Origin: an uncultured Eubacteriales bacterium
GTDB lineage: Bacteria; Bacillota; Clostridia; Peptostreptococcales; Anaerovoracaceae
Length of the DNA stretch: 64,000 nt
Assembly (NCBI GenBank): GCA_900315895.1
Contig: ONAY01000011.1
Span: 21,082 to 85,081, forward strand
Direction: 5' to 3'
Positions 1-8,684 of the stretch are shown here, piece after piece. The first letter of the stretch is position 1, and the number at the start of each line of letters is the position of its first letter. The notes below the pieces were generated by a model. It was not told where the DNA came from. It was given only the letters and a program-made list of their open reading frames with translations, and did not search any database. Both the position numbers and the translations under genes were made by a program.

Positions 1-1
1 T

Positions 2-385
2 GAGGACGGGCACCTGAAAGACATGACAATAATTGACAGCTTTGATACGTCCGGCAGGAATCTTCGGCAGGGAGCGGTCATGGCGGTGGCTGATCATGAT
101 GCATTCCGCCTGACGGTGATGGCAGCCAGCAAAAGAAGCGGCAGATCTCCCGAGACGATAGAGATCCTGAATGATGTTGAAGGAGCAGGAACTTTAAGAC
201 ACGATGTCGTAATGATGAAAGAAAATGTGCACATTAGACCCGGTATGGAAACGATTTTGGCTTATGTTGCGTACAGTGAAGGCGATGATTTTCACGTCGT
301 ACCGCTTGAGGCAATAGGAAGTGAAAAGATAGAGTCAGGAAAGGGGTATTTATACGCTTTATCTTTCAGGGTCGGTTGGGCATGA
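2..385 (+). CDS. Unrecognised protein, C-terminal part (cut by window edge)
   Basis: The reading frame is already open at the left edge: seven sense codons precede the first ATG at 23. This is therefore most likely the last 127 residues of a longer protein rather than a complete gene. I do not recognise the family. The visible part alternates short hydrophobic and charged stretches, as in a beta-rich domain, and has no membrane segment. The stop lies 17 bp before the TTG start of the following membrane protein, on the same strand, so the two are probably cotranscribed and this may be an accessory part of the transport cluster that follows. That role is inference from position only. Confidence 0.5.
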   Translation, partial: EDGHLKDMTIIDSFDTSGRNLRQGAVMAVADHDAFRLTVMAASKRSGRSPETIEILNDVEGAGTLRHDVVMMKENVHIRPGMETILAYVAYSEGDDFHVVPLEAIGSEKIESGKGYLYALSFRVGWA

Positions 386-402
386 AACAGGAGGGATGAG
401 TA

Positions 403-1800
403 TTGAGTAAATATCTGTCTTTGGTCTGCCTTTACAATAAGGCGGCGTTCAGGAAGACAATACTTTTGGGAGCAACGATACCTTTAACGTTCGCGGCCAT
501 ATATGCTGTAAAGTTCCGGCTTATGGTACCGGGCGGGTCTTTCATGGTCATGGAGAGGACGTTAGGAGGCGCATGGACCGTGCTGGCTTTCGTGTTAATC
601 CTGGTGCTTTCAGTGACTGGGGCCATGAACTCGGTAAATGGCAAAAAAGCCTTGAAGGCTGCGCATTCCACCACGGGCTACACCATAAGAAGATTGTACA
701 TTTCCCCGCTGGCATCATACCTTACCATGTATGGATACTATTTGCTTATGATCGTGATCCTGTGGGGGGCAGCCATAGTTTCCGTTTTGGGGATCGGATA
801 CTTTGGAATGAGTGCCGCCGGAGCCGCGGATACGGATGCGAGGCTGGCCTTGGGAATACTAAGGACTGACATTGGCCACGCTCTTCTTCCCATTGCCCAT
901 CCTCAGGTACTGTTATTCAACATCGTTTCTGTACTGGCGCTGGCGGGGGACACCGCCAGATCCAGCTACCTGAGCTGGCACAATAGCAGACCCTCTGCCG
1001 GAATCCTGGTGGTATCTTTGGCCATGTTCGTGGTCTGGTCCTTCAAACTCAGCGACAGTTATCTGCTTATTGTGATCCTGGTGCTGTCCATGTACGTGGT
1101 GTTCCTTGTGGGGGACGTCATGGCCAGGGAGAAACATCCAAAGGGGGATCCTTTCCTGGTGAACAAATACGTTGGAATGGTGGACATGGACAGTACTGAG
1201 TTCGATGAAGATCTGCTGATGGCGGTAAACAGCAATTCCGGCACGATCGGCCAGGAAGGGGGAGAAACTGCTCATTTTGAAGATATTGAACATCACAAGA
1301 TAGATCTATTCTGTCTCAGAAGGAGATATCTTCCCATGGGGATCAACATGGAGAGAGCGGACTTTCTGCTTGGAGCGTGCATCTTTGTGGGGTTGGCAGG
1401 TAAGATCGCCTTTTACGGAAGTTTTTTTATGAAGCTCAGGGCCATCAACAACAGCCTGACCGGAGTGACCATCGATTCAGAAATGATGATGCCGTATTTC
1501 TGGGATCTTCAGAAACATGCCTATTACGGGTATCTGATTGCGATAATACTGGTGTTCTTCCTTCAGGCATACCTGAATTACAGCTATTACAACAAGGAGA
1601 CCAAGAGCGTATTTGTAATGAAGAGGCTGCCGGACAGAAAGGAATACGCCCGGACTATCTGGACATCTCCTGCTCTGGAGAGCTGCATGATAGTCATCAT
1701 CATGGCAGCCCATACGGTACTGGATATGATCCTGTACGTTTTTTTCACTCCCCATGTAGCCCTTCATCCCGACTATCTGATCAATTTACTGCCGTTTTAG
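403..1800 (+). CDS. Polytopic membrane protein, probable ABC transporter permease
   Basis: A 465-residue protein starting at TTG, chosen because GGAGGG lies just upstream and no in-frame ATG gives an equally complete first helix. About eight hydrophobic segments are visible (around residues 20-38, 55-73, 105-130, 165-180, 200-240, 325-345, 370-395, 430-455). A charged acidic cytoplasmic-type loop occupies residues 245-315. The next gene, 10 bp downstream, is an ABC ATPase, so this is most likely its membrane partner in an ABC-2-like system. The substrate cannot be read from the sequence. I cannot assign it to a named permease family. Confidence 0.65.
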   Translation: MSKYLSLVCLYNKAAFRKTILLGATIPLTFAAIYAVKFRLMVPGGSFMVMERTLGGAWTVLAFVLILVLSVTGAMNSVNGKKALKAAHSTTGYTIRRLYISPLASYLTMYGYYLLMIVILWGAAIVSVLGIGYFGMSAAGAADTDARLALGILRTDIGHALLPIAHPQVLLFNIVSVLALAGDTARSSYLSWHNSRPSAGILVVSLAMFVVWSFKLSDSYLLIVILVLSMYVVFLVGDVMAREKHPKGDPFLVNKYVGMVDMDSTEFDEDLLMAVNSNSGTIGQEGGETAHFEDIEHHKIDLFCLRRRYLPMGINMERADFLLGACIFVGLAGKIAFYGSFFMKLRAINNSLTGVTIDSEMMMPYFWDLQKHAYYGYLIAIILVFFLQAYLNYSYYNKETKSVFVMKRLPDRKEYARTIWTSPALESCMIVIIMAAHTVLDMILYVFFTPHVALHPDYLINLLPF

Positions 1801-1810
1801 GAGGTCAACC

Positions 1811-2533
1811 ATGATCGAATTAATAAACGTATCGAAGGAATATAAGAACAAGACGGCTCTCTCCAACTGCAGCATCCGGATTCCTGAGGGCCAGATCATC
1901 GGTCTTTTCGGTTCGAACGGAGCGGGCAAGACCACGCTGATGAAGTGCATAATGGGATTTCTTAAGTATGACGGAACGATCACCCTTGACGGGGAACCTA
2001 TCAATGAAAAAAACATATTCAGGCTTTCTTACGCCACAGGAGATCATTCATTCTTTCCGTCGGTCACCGCAGGCGATCACAAGGCTTTTTACAAGATGCA
2101 GTTCCCGCGGTTCGATGAACGGAGATATGACGCGCTGATGGAGTTTTTTGAACTTCCTTCAAAGAAAAAGATCAGCGAGTTCAGCCTGGGCCAGCAGAAC
2201 CAGTTTGAAGTGGTTCTGGCCATCAGCCAGGGGGCAGATTACGTGTTCATGGACGAGCCTTTTGCGGGGAATGATGTTTTTAACAGGGAAGATTTCTATG
2301 AGGTGCTTATCAGCGTTCTTAATGAGGACGAGACTGTGGTGATATCGACACACCTCATAGAAGAGATAGCTGATTACATAGACAGAGCCATCCTGATCCG
2401 CAGGGGTGAGATAATAGATGACCTGGACATTAATGAAGTAGAGGCCGGCGGCCGTTCGCTGATCCAGATCGTCAAGGAGAAATATGACTACAGGGCAGAC
2501 AGGATCAGGACAGCTGTGAATCAAATGAAATAG
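1811..2533 (+). CDS. ABC transporter ATP-binding protein
   Basis: A 240-residue nucleotide-binding subunit. Walker A is GSNGAGKTT at residues 34-42, Walker B is YVFMDEP at 144-150, and the switch histidine is H181 in STHL. The signature motif is divergent: SLGQQ at 125-129 instead of LSGGQ. Such variants occur in small ABC-2 exporters of the bacteriocin or antibiotic-resistance type. It starts 10 bp after the membrane protein with an AGGAGG-like site, and 20 bp before a large membrane-anchored protein, giving a compact three-gene cassette. It should energise transport by the upstream membrane protein; the direction and cargo are unknown. Confidence 0.85.
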   Translation: MIELINVSKEYKNKTALSNCSIRIPEGQIIGLFGSNGAGKTTLMKCIMGFLKYDGTITLDGEPINEKNIFRLSYATGDHSFFPSVTAGDHKAFYKMQFPRFDERRYDALMEFFELPSKKKISEFSLGQQNQFEVVLAISQGADYVFMDEPFAGNDVFNREDFYEVLISVLNEDETVVISTHLIEEIADYIDRAILIRRGEIIDDLDINEVEAGGRSLIQIVKEKYDYRADRIRTAVNQMK

Positions 2534-2553
2534 ATCTGCGCAGGGGGTATTTT

Positions 2554-4290
2554 ATGAAAAAGATTGGCATATTGTTCATGATGACAGCTCTGATATCTGC
2601 CGCGATCATAGTCTCGGGCTTTAAGCTCGTGAATGACCGGGTAGGAGGTGTTGTCCTTACAGAAGAGACGATCATGGGAAGCAGCACGGCCTGTGAGGGG
2701 TTATCTGCAGGTTTCAGGGCAGATTCATCTGAGGATCTCCACTGGATCAACAGCTATGATTTCAGCTCAGGAGAGACTGTTTCCAGCTTCAAAAGAGGCT
2801 TCATGGAGGTAAACGAGGAAACATCTGTATATGATGATATGCGTTTTGTCGGGTGGTCTGTGAAACCATTCTGCACCATGATAGAATATGGTCCTCTGGG
2901 GGATGTGGCATCTTCACGCGTACAGGATTTCTACCAAGAGATACAGGAAAGAGTGCTGACTTCCGGAATTCCGGAAGATGGTATGGTAAGACTTAAAGAT
3001 CTCTTGGATTATTACCCTGTAAGTTTCAGGTTTCAGTTCGGCACCAAGGTCTACAGCTCTGACGACATGCTGGATGGCCTGAAGATATTGGACCGGATGG
3101 GGAAACTGAAACATGAAAACACTTTGGCATATAACTCGACCATGAATCTGTTCGTTTGCTTTAATGAAATGTTCCGGATCCCGGTGATCGATAATGAGTA
3201 TCATAGATATAAGGTCACAAAGCTGGACAACTACGACAAAAAAACATCTCTCGGATATGAAACTGATATTGTGAGGGTCGATGAAAAAAACAGTGACTAT
3301 TATGAGTTTGACCCATTTATCGTTCTGCAGGAAGAGAATGTCATAGACGGTATTCAGTGGGAGCACCCGGATATTTTGTCCGGGTATTCATACGAGGCAG
3401 GCGAAGAAGTGGCTGACACAGAGAACAGGACCGCAGCTGATTACAAGTTAAAAAACAGACTGCTTTTCGTTGTGAACAACAGAACTGCCAAAGGGGAACC
3501 GGTGGATGTCTCACAGCTTCCGGAGGGATTTGGGATCTATGAACTTCCCATCGAGATATCACCGTCTGCCACCGTCAGGCGTGGAAAGAGAAGTGAAGGC
3601 ATGCGTAACCCGCTGCCTCACGCAGAACAACTGTCAATGGTCTGCCCGCTGGCCACGGAACATGAATATGTGGGGCTAAGTTTGTCCGGCGACCACAGGT
3701 GCCTGGCTGTATTTTATGTGCAGGAAGGCCGGATGAACGTTGAACTGCTGGATGCAGACCTGTGGGAGAGCAGGGGAAGGTTTGAATTGTTCGGTTCGGC
3801 GCAAAAAATCTCATATGCCTGGGGCGAAGATGGCAGTCTTGCAGTTACGGACAACGAAACAAACCTTGCAGTTTTATACAGGAAGGGAGACGGATCCTAT
3901 TCAGAACTGTACGGGGGCAGGATCGGAGGAGACTTGATAAGAGCGATGTTTGACGGGGGAACGGGATGGAAAGAAAACTCATATGCCGCAGTAAACTGCG
4001 GTTACGAACCCGGACTTGCGGTCGCAGTACAAGACGGAAAGGCTGTGCTGGTTCAGGATCTCATGGTAGGAGATGAGTCCCGGAGCATTAGGGTGCCTGC
4101 ACTGGAGTGTGTCGTGATCGACTCCGGTGGGGTGCTCTACCAGGGGATGCTCAAAAGCGATCTGTGCGACCTGAACTATGATCTTAGGGGAGACGAGCTG
4201 GAAAAGATTTTAAGAGACGAGGGAATCGTTGGATCGCTCTTGATCAGACCAGTGGAAAACGAGAACTGGGTGAAATGGGGTGCGGCATGA
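2554..4290 (+). CDS. Large membrane-anchored or secreted protein of unknown function
   Basis: 578 residues with an N-terminal hydrophobic segment (about residues 4-24) after MKK, which looks like a signal anchor or uncleaved signal peptide. The rest is soluble. Residues 360-520 contain repeated short blocks with alternating beta-like segments and GD/DG turns (for example AWGEDGSLAV and VAVQDGKAVLV), suggesting a beta-propeller-like domain, which is inference. It follows the ABC ATPase by 20 bp with GGGGGT upstream and belongs to the same cassette. Oddity: its last codons and stop lie inside a copy of the tRNA-Arg 3'-end repeat (4279-4296). The present C-terminus may therefore have been created by the insertion that brought the repeat. 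Function unknown. Confidence 0.6.
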   Translation: MKKIGILFMMTALISAAIIVSGFKLVNDRVGGVVLTEETIMGSSTACEGLSAGFRADSSEDLHWINSYDFSSGETVSSFKRGFMEVNEETSVYDDMRFVGWSVKPFCTMIEYGPLGDVASSRVQDFYQEIQERVLTSGIPEDGMVRLKDLLDYYPVSFRFQFGTKVYSSDDMLDGLKILDRMGKLKHENTLAYNSTMNLFVCFNEMFRIPVIDNEYHRYKVTKLDNYDKKTSLGYETDIVRVDEKNSDYYEFDPFIVLQEENVIDGIQWEHPDILSGYSYEAGEEVADTENRTAADYKLKNRLLFVVNNRTAKGEPVDVSQLPEGFGIYELPIEISPSATVRRGKRSEGMRNPLPHAEQLSMVCPLATEHEYVGLSLSGDHRCLAVFYVQEGRMNVELLDADLWESRGRFELFGSAQKISYAWGEDGSLAVTDNETNLAVLYRKGDGSYSELYGGRIGGDLIRAMFDGGTGWKENSYAAVNCGYEPGLAVAVQDGKAVLVQDLMVGDESRSIRVPALECVVIDSGGVLYQGMLKSDLCDLNYDLRGDELEKILRDEGIVGSLLIRPVENENWVKWGAA

Positions 4291-4431
4291 GGGACTTAGC
4301 AGCCATTCGCTTTGCTCATGTCTGCCGTTCTGCGCCGCCCCGTACGGGCGGCTTGAACCGCTCCCTACAGAAGTGTCCACCGGACACTTCTGCTTAACGG
4401 TCGCGCCCTTTCGGGTTCGAGTCCCTCATGG
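4279..4431. repeat. tRNA 3'-end-derived hairpin element next to tRNA-Arg
   Basis: Positions 4279-4296 exactly repeat 4482-4499, the 3' end of tRNA-Arg, in the same orientation. Positions 4414-4431 contain the T-arm sequence GGTTCGAGTCCCTCATG in the opposite orientation, so the element is bounded by inverted tRNA-like ends (11 bp: CATGAGGGACT and its complement). Inside are two strong hairpins: GCCGCCC/GGGCGGC near 4335-4355 and an 11-bp stem CAGAAGTGTCC/GGACACTTCTG near 4368-4392. No coding potential is seen. It may be an attachment-site scar or a small palindromic mobile repeat. Confidence 0.55.
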
Positions 4432-4442
4432 ATCTCGTTAGA

Positions 4443-4475
4443 TTAAAAAGAAGCAGTCCAAACGGACTGCTTCTT
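4443..4475 (-). terminator. Rho-independent terminator of tRNA-Arg
   Basis: Perfect 12-bp stem AAGAAGCAGTCC/GGACTGCTTCTT with a 4-nt loop. On the minus strand it is followed by a T run (TTTTTAATC), six bases after the CCA end of the tRNA. Confidence 0.85.
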
Positions 4476-4480
4476 TTCAA

Positions 4481-4557
4481 TGGTGCGGCATGAGGGACTC
4501 GAACCCCTAACCTTCGCATTCGTAGTGCGCTACTCTATCCAATTGAGCTAATGCCGC
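4481..4557 (-). tRNA. tRNA-Arg (anticodon ACG)
   Basis: Read on the minus strand, the cloverleaf is complete: 7-bp acceptor stem GCGGCAT/ATGCCGC, D-arm GCTC...GAGT, anticodon loop CTACGAA giving anticodon ACG (Arg, CGN codons after A34 to inosine), T-arm with GGTTCGAGTCC, discriminator A and an encoded CCA at 4481-4483. The outermost anticodon-stem pair appears to be G-A. It has its own promoter (4580-4608) and terminator (4443-4475), so it is a single-gene transcription unit. Confidence 0.95.
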
Positions 4558-4579
4558 ATGTGACTTTCGGCACCATATT

Positions 4580-4608
4580 ATTATACTTATAGGCGCCGAT
4601 TTTGTCAA
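4580..4608 (-). promoter_or_regulatory. Consensus promoter of tRNA-Arg
   Basis: On the minus strand, TTGACA (4603-4608) and TATAAT (4580-4585) are separated by exactly 17 bp, a perfect match to the housekeeping sigma-A consensus. It lies about 20 bp upstream of the tRNA 5' end. Between 4609 and 4781 I see no further gene or clear signal. Confidence 0.9.
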
Positions 4609-4781
4609 ATGGTATTTATCTTGTGTTATGTAATTAACGAATTATGAGCAAATCCATGTTTTTTGCGCCAAAGTGACATCAGGTGGAGGTAAAATCGACT
4701 GAAATGCTCATGAATTGCATATCAATCAAGAACAATCCGCCGGTCGGACCATATCCACAACTCGCAACGCAACCAATATTA

Positions 4782-5297
4782 TCAGTCAACTCTCTCCGGC
4801 TGAACTTCCACGTTGGCGGCGCGGGCGCCATTGGCGTATTCCATGAGGCCGGTGGCTACCAGGCGCCCGTTGGTATCGTTGTAAAGTTCGCCGCTGCAGG
4901 TGATGAAGCGGGCGCCGGCGTGGATGACCTGGCCCACGCAGGTCAGCTGATCGCCGAGGTTCACCTGGCTGATGAGCTTGACGTCGATGTCCACGGTGGG
5001 GCACCAGTGCCCCAGGAATGCGTAGGCGGCGTAGCCTGCGGTGTGGTCCAGGATGGAAGCCATGATGCCTCCGTGGAGGATGCCGATGTGGTTCATCTCC
5101 CATTTTTTTGCGGTCCAGCGGATGGTGACGGTGCCGCTCTCGTAATCGGAGGACACATAGTCGGGGTCCATCTGGGAATCGAAGTCGCCCATGTGGTCGT
5201 AGCGGTGCTCCTGAAGGTAGTTTCGGATGTACTCCACTTCCTCAGGGGTGGAAAGCCTCACTTTATCGGTGTGGCTTATTTTTGTTTCAATACTCAT
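4782..5297 (-). CDS. PaaI family (hotdog-fold) thioesterase
   Basis: 171 residues with the hotdog-fold PaaI pattern: HGGIMASILDHTAGYAAY about residues 73-90, then the strand VDIDVKLISQVNLGD. The HGG and the following Asp are the usual acyl-CoA thioesterase active-site elements. It would hydrolyse an acyl-CoA in the cytoplasm; the substrate is unknown. It is the last gene of a probable three-gene minus-strand operon, 23 bp after dsdA, with AAAGG upstream of the ATG. The link to D-serine breakdown is not obvious, so cotranscription may only be incidental. Confidence 0.85.
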   Translation of the reverse strand: MSIETKISHTDKVRLSTPEEVEYIRNYLQEHRYDHMGDFDSQMDPDYVSSDYESGTVTIRWTAKKWEMNHIGILHGGIMASILDHTAGYAAYAFLGHWCPTVDIDVKLISQVNLGDQLTCVGQVIHAGARFITCSGELYNDTNGRLVATGLMEYANGARAANVEVQPERVD

Positions 5298-5320
5298 CTA
5301 TCGTTTACCTTTCGCATAGT

Positions 5321-6574
5321 TTATTTACCCTTGTTGTAGTAACCCGCGGCTTCGTCCGCGGGGACCATGCTGCCTCCGGTGGCCCAGAGGATGTGGGTGC
5401 CGGGCTTTTTAACCAGGGAGGGGCCCTGGAAGGAAGCTGTGGAGGAGGGTTCGATGAAGATCCCTTCGCTGTCCTTCAGCTGTGCCAGGTAGGGGTAGAG
5501 CTCCTCGTCCTTGGCGGTGTAGCAGCCCTCCAGCATGTTTTTCATAAGGTCCGCCACAAGATATGAGGCGCGTCCTACGGCCAGCCCGTCGGCCGCTGTT
5601 TTTCCGTCCAGTCCGATGTCTGAGCAGGCGATATCGGAGCCCAGGCCTGACACCAGTGCCAGGGTCATGCAGGGAGCATGGGTGGGCTCTGCGAAATAGA
5701 TGTGGACGTTAGGACCGAACATGGTCTTGAGACCGAAGGCGATGCCGCCGGGAGCTCCGCCTACGCCGCAGGGGATGTAGACGTAGAGCTGATTTTCATC
5801 GTCCACCTTGATGCCGTTTGCCTCAAGCTGGGGCAAAAGCCTTTTGGCCGCCACTGAATAGCCGAGGAAAAGATCCAAGGACCCTTCATCGTCCACGAAG
5901 TGGCAGTATGGGTCACCCTCGGATGCTTTGCGGCCTTCAGCCACGGCGACCTGATAGTCCTGGGGATATTCGATGACTGTGACGCCGCGGGACCTGAGCA
6001 GGTCTTTTTTCCACTGGCGGGCGTCGGCGGACATGTGAACTGTGACCTTGAATCCCAGCTTGGCGGAGATGATCCCTATGGAGAGCCCCAGGTTTCCGGT
6101 GGATCCCACCTGAACTGAGTATTTGCCGAAGAGCTCTTTGAATCTGTCTTCCAGAAGTATGCTGTAGTCATCGGTCTCCTTCAGCATGCCGTTTTCCATG
6201 GCCACCTTCTCGGCGAACTTCAGCACCTCGTAGATGCCGCCTCTGGCCTTGACGGAGCCGGATACCTTGAGGTGGCTGTCCATCTTAAGGAAGAGCCTGC
6301 CTGGGAAGCTGCCGTTCTCGGCTTCCAGGACCTTTTTCATCCGGGGGATCTCCTTTAAGGGGGATTCGATGATGCCCTGGGTCTCAGCTGTTTCGGGGAA
6401 GGCCTTCAGAATGAAGGGCGCGAACCTTTTGAGCCTCGCCTCGGCGTCCTCAATGTCCTTTAAGCCGTAGGGGCAGGAGGGTTCGGCCTCGCAGTCCGGA
6501 TTGAGCCAGAAAACTTTTTCGTAGTCAGACATTGCGCGGATAATATCGCTGTTTTTAAGATCGTTTATGTTCAT
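5321..6574 (-). CDS. dsdA: D-serine ammonia-lyase (PLP)
   Basis: 417 residues, close to the usual 430-445 of DsdA. It converts D-serine to pyruvate and ammonia. The pyridoxal-phosphate lysine is K109 in SGSVKARGG. The glycine-rich phosphate-binding loop is seen in [11 protein letters not shown], and a second Gly-rich stretch is CGVGGAPGG. The N-terminal MNINDLK...IIRAM and the WLNP block are typical of DsdA rather than of L-serine or threonine dehydratases. The start is supported by GGAGG eight bases upstream. It lies 43 bp after the phosphoesterase gene and 23 bp before the thioesterase gene. No DsdC regulator or D-serine permease is adjacent. Confidence 0.9.
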   Translation of the reverse strand: MNINDLKNSDIIRAMSDYEKVFWLNPDCEAEPSCPYGLKDIEDAEARLKRFAPFILKAFPETAETQGIIESPLKEIPRMKKVLEAENGSFPGRLFLKMDSHLKVSGSVKARGGIYEVLKFAEKVAMENGMLKETDDYSILLEDRFKELFGKYSVQVGSTGNLGLSIGIISAKLGFKVTVHMSADARQWKKDLLRSRGVTVIEYPQDYQVAVAEGRKASEGDPYCHFVDDEGSLDLFLGYSVAAKRLLPQLEANGIKVDDENQLYVYIPCGVGGAPGGIAFGLKTMFGPNVHIYFAEPTHAPCMTLALVSGLGSDIACSDIGLDGKTAADGLAVGRASYLVADLMKNMLEGCYTAKDEELYPYLAQLKDSEGIFIEPSSTASFQGPSLVKKPGTHILWATGGSMVPADEAAGYYNKGK

Positions 6575-6617
6575 GTTTTCCTCCGTAATGTGAATGGGCG
6601 GCTTGGGCGAGCTTTTC

Positions 6618-7187
6618 CTATTGTCCGTCAGCCCAGTTGAATAGTTCTCTCAAGTGTCCGGCTTTGGCCTTGCCCACGGGCTTTGAGACACCCTTCATGT
6701 AATCGTCGTATTTGAGGACTGTAGCCTCGAAGCCGTCCTCTCTGGTGTTCAGTATGGCAAAGGTCCCGCCGGACCTGTCTCTGGGCTTCGATATGCTTCC
6801 CGGATTCAGCAAAAGAAACCCGTCCACATCCACGTTTTCCGACCGGTGGGTGTGGCCAAAGATGGCGCCGGTGCAGTCGTATCTTGCGGCTGTCTCATAG
6901 ATATCTTCGTTGCTGTAACCCACGTTGTACATATTGCCGTGGGTCACGAAGAAGTCTCCCGCCTCGGTCTCCAGAATGGCGAACTCGTCTCTCGTGAAGG
7001 AGCGGTCGCAGTTTCCCTTGACGGCCACGGTCTCTATACCGAACATGTTGCCCAGCTTCACGGCATCCTCGTAGTAGTCGCCGCAGTGGACCAGGACGTC
7101 CAGGGGACCGGCTTTTTTTAGATTTCTTATGACGGCCTCAGCACGACTGAGGTCGTGGTGAGTATCGCTGATCACCAGTATTTTCAT
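6618..7187 (-). CDS. YfcE/MJ0936-type metallophosphoesterase
   Basis: 189-residue calcineurin-like phosphoesterase of the small YfcE type. Metal-binding motifs appear in order: DTHHD (residues 8-12), HCGDYYED (about 34-41), KGNCDR (about 58-63), THGNMY and GHTHRSE (about 111-117). This family hydrolyses phosphodiesters with Mn or Ni in the cytoplasm; the natural substrate is unknown. AGAGGAAAAC precedes the ATG. It is the first gene of the minus-strand group and is divergent from the AI-2E transporter gene at 7377. Confidence 0.9.
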   Translation of the reverse strand: MKILVISDTHHDLSRAEAVIRNLKKAGPLDVLVHCGDYYEDAVKLGNMFGIETVAVKGNCDRSFTRDEFAILETEAGDFFVTHGNMYNVGYSNEDIYETAARYDCTGAIFGHTHRSENVDVDGFLLLNPGSISKPRDRSGGTFAILNTREDGFEATVLKYDDYMKGVSKPVGKAKAGHLRELFNWADGQ

Positions 7188-7290
7188 GTTTTCCTCTTAT
7201 ATTGTAGAGTCTTATGGAGTGGCCCGGCGCGCATTATTAAAGGTAAATCACAGCGCAGTGCGGGCAGTTATGACTATATCACAAATCTAG

Positions 7291-7319
7291 TTCCCAGGCA
7301 AACGGCTTTATGATATAAT
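7291..7319 (+). promoter_or_regulatory. Promoter with extended -10 before the AI-2E/murB/rapZ unit
   Basis: TGATATAAT (7311-7319) gives an extended -10. TTCCCA (7291-7296), spaced 17 bp, is a weak -35. It lies about 58 bp upstream of the first ATG in the divergent intergenic region. Confidence 0.7.
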
Positions 7320-7376
7320 ATATCTGTTAAAGTAGCGCTCTGAACAAGCAGATGCTTATCTGCGGAGGGTCACAGC

Positions 7377-8684
7377 ATGGACAAGGAAACCAAAAAGTTC
7401 AGTATCAAATCTTGGAAAAAAGGCGGATATTTCAAGGCGGGACTCACCATATTCCTCGTGGGTCTGGCTCTGATCATCTGCCATTACTACATAAGCCATT
7501 TCGGTGTAGTAAAAGCAGGGTGGAACAATTTAAACAGCATACTCATGCCATTCTACATAGGACTGATCATGGCTTATCTCCTTTGCCCTATATACAACTG
7601 GGCGGTGGGCTGGCTTTTCAAACTGATCAAGACCAAGACCAAGACTCAGCCGAAGGCGCTGAAGCTTTCCAGAATATTCGGTACCGTGGTGGCTCTCGTC
7701 GTGATGTTTGCGGTGCTTACAGGCTTCGTGATGCTGATAATCCCCAATCTTTATGAAAGCATAGTCGGTTTGGTGGAAAGGATGCCCGGATATTTCGACC
7801 AGACCACCAAACTCATCGAAAACGGCGCCAATTCAGACAATCAGATAGTGCAGTACATCGCAGGCAACATGGAGAATCTGTCCGAGAAGATCACCGCCTG
7901 GTTCGAGGAGAAGGTGCTGCCGGCATCCACCGAGATAGTTTCCTTCGTATCCTCCAGAGTGGTGTCCACCATCAAGGGCGTAGTGAACTTCTTCGTGGCA
8001 ATGATCATCTGCGTATACATCCTTAACTCCAAGGAGAAGTTCATCGCACAGGGCAAAAAACTCATCCTGGCTATCTTCTCCAAGGAAAGGGCAGACAGAC
8101 TCTTTGAGCTTGGCAGGCTCACCAATACCACCTTCGGCGGATTCATCTCAGGTAAGGTCATCGATTCCATCATAATCGGCATCCTCTGCTACATACTGAT
8201 GAGGATACTGTCCATACCCATGGCGGTGCTGGTCTCAGTGATCATCGGTGTGACCAATGTGATCCCCTTCTTCGGACCCATCATCGGCGCGATCCCCTGT
8301 GCACTGCTCCTTGTGATCATCAACCCCATCGCGGCCCTCAAGTTCGTCGTAATGGCTCTGGCCCTTCAGACTGTGGACGGCAACATCATCGGACCCAAGA
8401 TCCTTGGCAAGACCACCAGGCTACAGAGCTTCTGGGTAATGTTCGCCATCATCGTCGGAGGCGGACTCTTCGGATTCCTGGGCATGATCCTGGGCGTGCC
8501 GCTGTTCGCAGTGATCTATACCTACTGTTCAAGAGCGGTGAACAATTCACTTAAAAAGAAAGATATTGAAACGAATACATTGACATATGAAGACTTCTCA
8601 AAATATGAGATAGATAAGGCGGAGGTCTTCGGAAAGGCAGCTGAACCATATGGAACTGATGGACCTGAAAAGAAAACTGAGTGA
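7377..8684 (+). CDS. AI-2E family transporter (YtvI/PerM-like membrane protein)
   Basis: 435-residue integral membrane protein. Hydrophobic segments occur near residues 22-42, 55-80, 98-125, 205-225, 260-300, 305-330 and 355-395. The conserved tail PFFGPIIGAIP followed by IGPKILGKTTRLQSFWV is diagnostic of the AI-2E/UPF0118 family. Members have been implicated in export of small molecules or in ion antiport; this one's substrate cannot be read from sequence. GGAGGG lies upstream of the ATG. The 3' end overlaps murB by 35 bp, so translation of the two is probably coupled. Confidence 0.9.
   Translation: MDKETKKFSIKSWKKGGYFKAGLTIFLVGLALIICHYYISHFGVVKAGWNNLNSILMPFYIGLIMAYLLCPIYNWAVGWLFKLIKTKTKTQPKALKLSRIFGTVVALVVMFAVLTGFVMLIIPNLYESIVGLVERMPGYFDQTTKLIENGANSDNQIVQYIAGNMENLSEKITAWFEEKVLPASTEIVSFVSSRVVSTIKGVVNFFVAMIICVYILNSKEKFIAQGKKLILAIFSKERADRLFELGRLTNTTFGGFISGKVIDSIIIGILCYILMRILSIPMAVLVSVIIGVTNVIPFFGPIIGAIPCALLLVIINPIAALKFVVMALALQTVDGNIIGPKILGKTTRLQSFWVMFAIIVGGGLFGFLGMILGVPLFAVIYTYCSRAVNNSLKKKDIETNTLTYEDFSKYEIDKAEVFGKAAEPYGTDGPEKKTE

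Noticed and set aside
4683-5339. 218-codon plus-strand frame opposite the PaaI thioesterase
   Set aside because: Antisense shadow; the minus-strand product has clear hotdog-fold motifs and a proper start.
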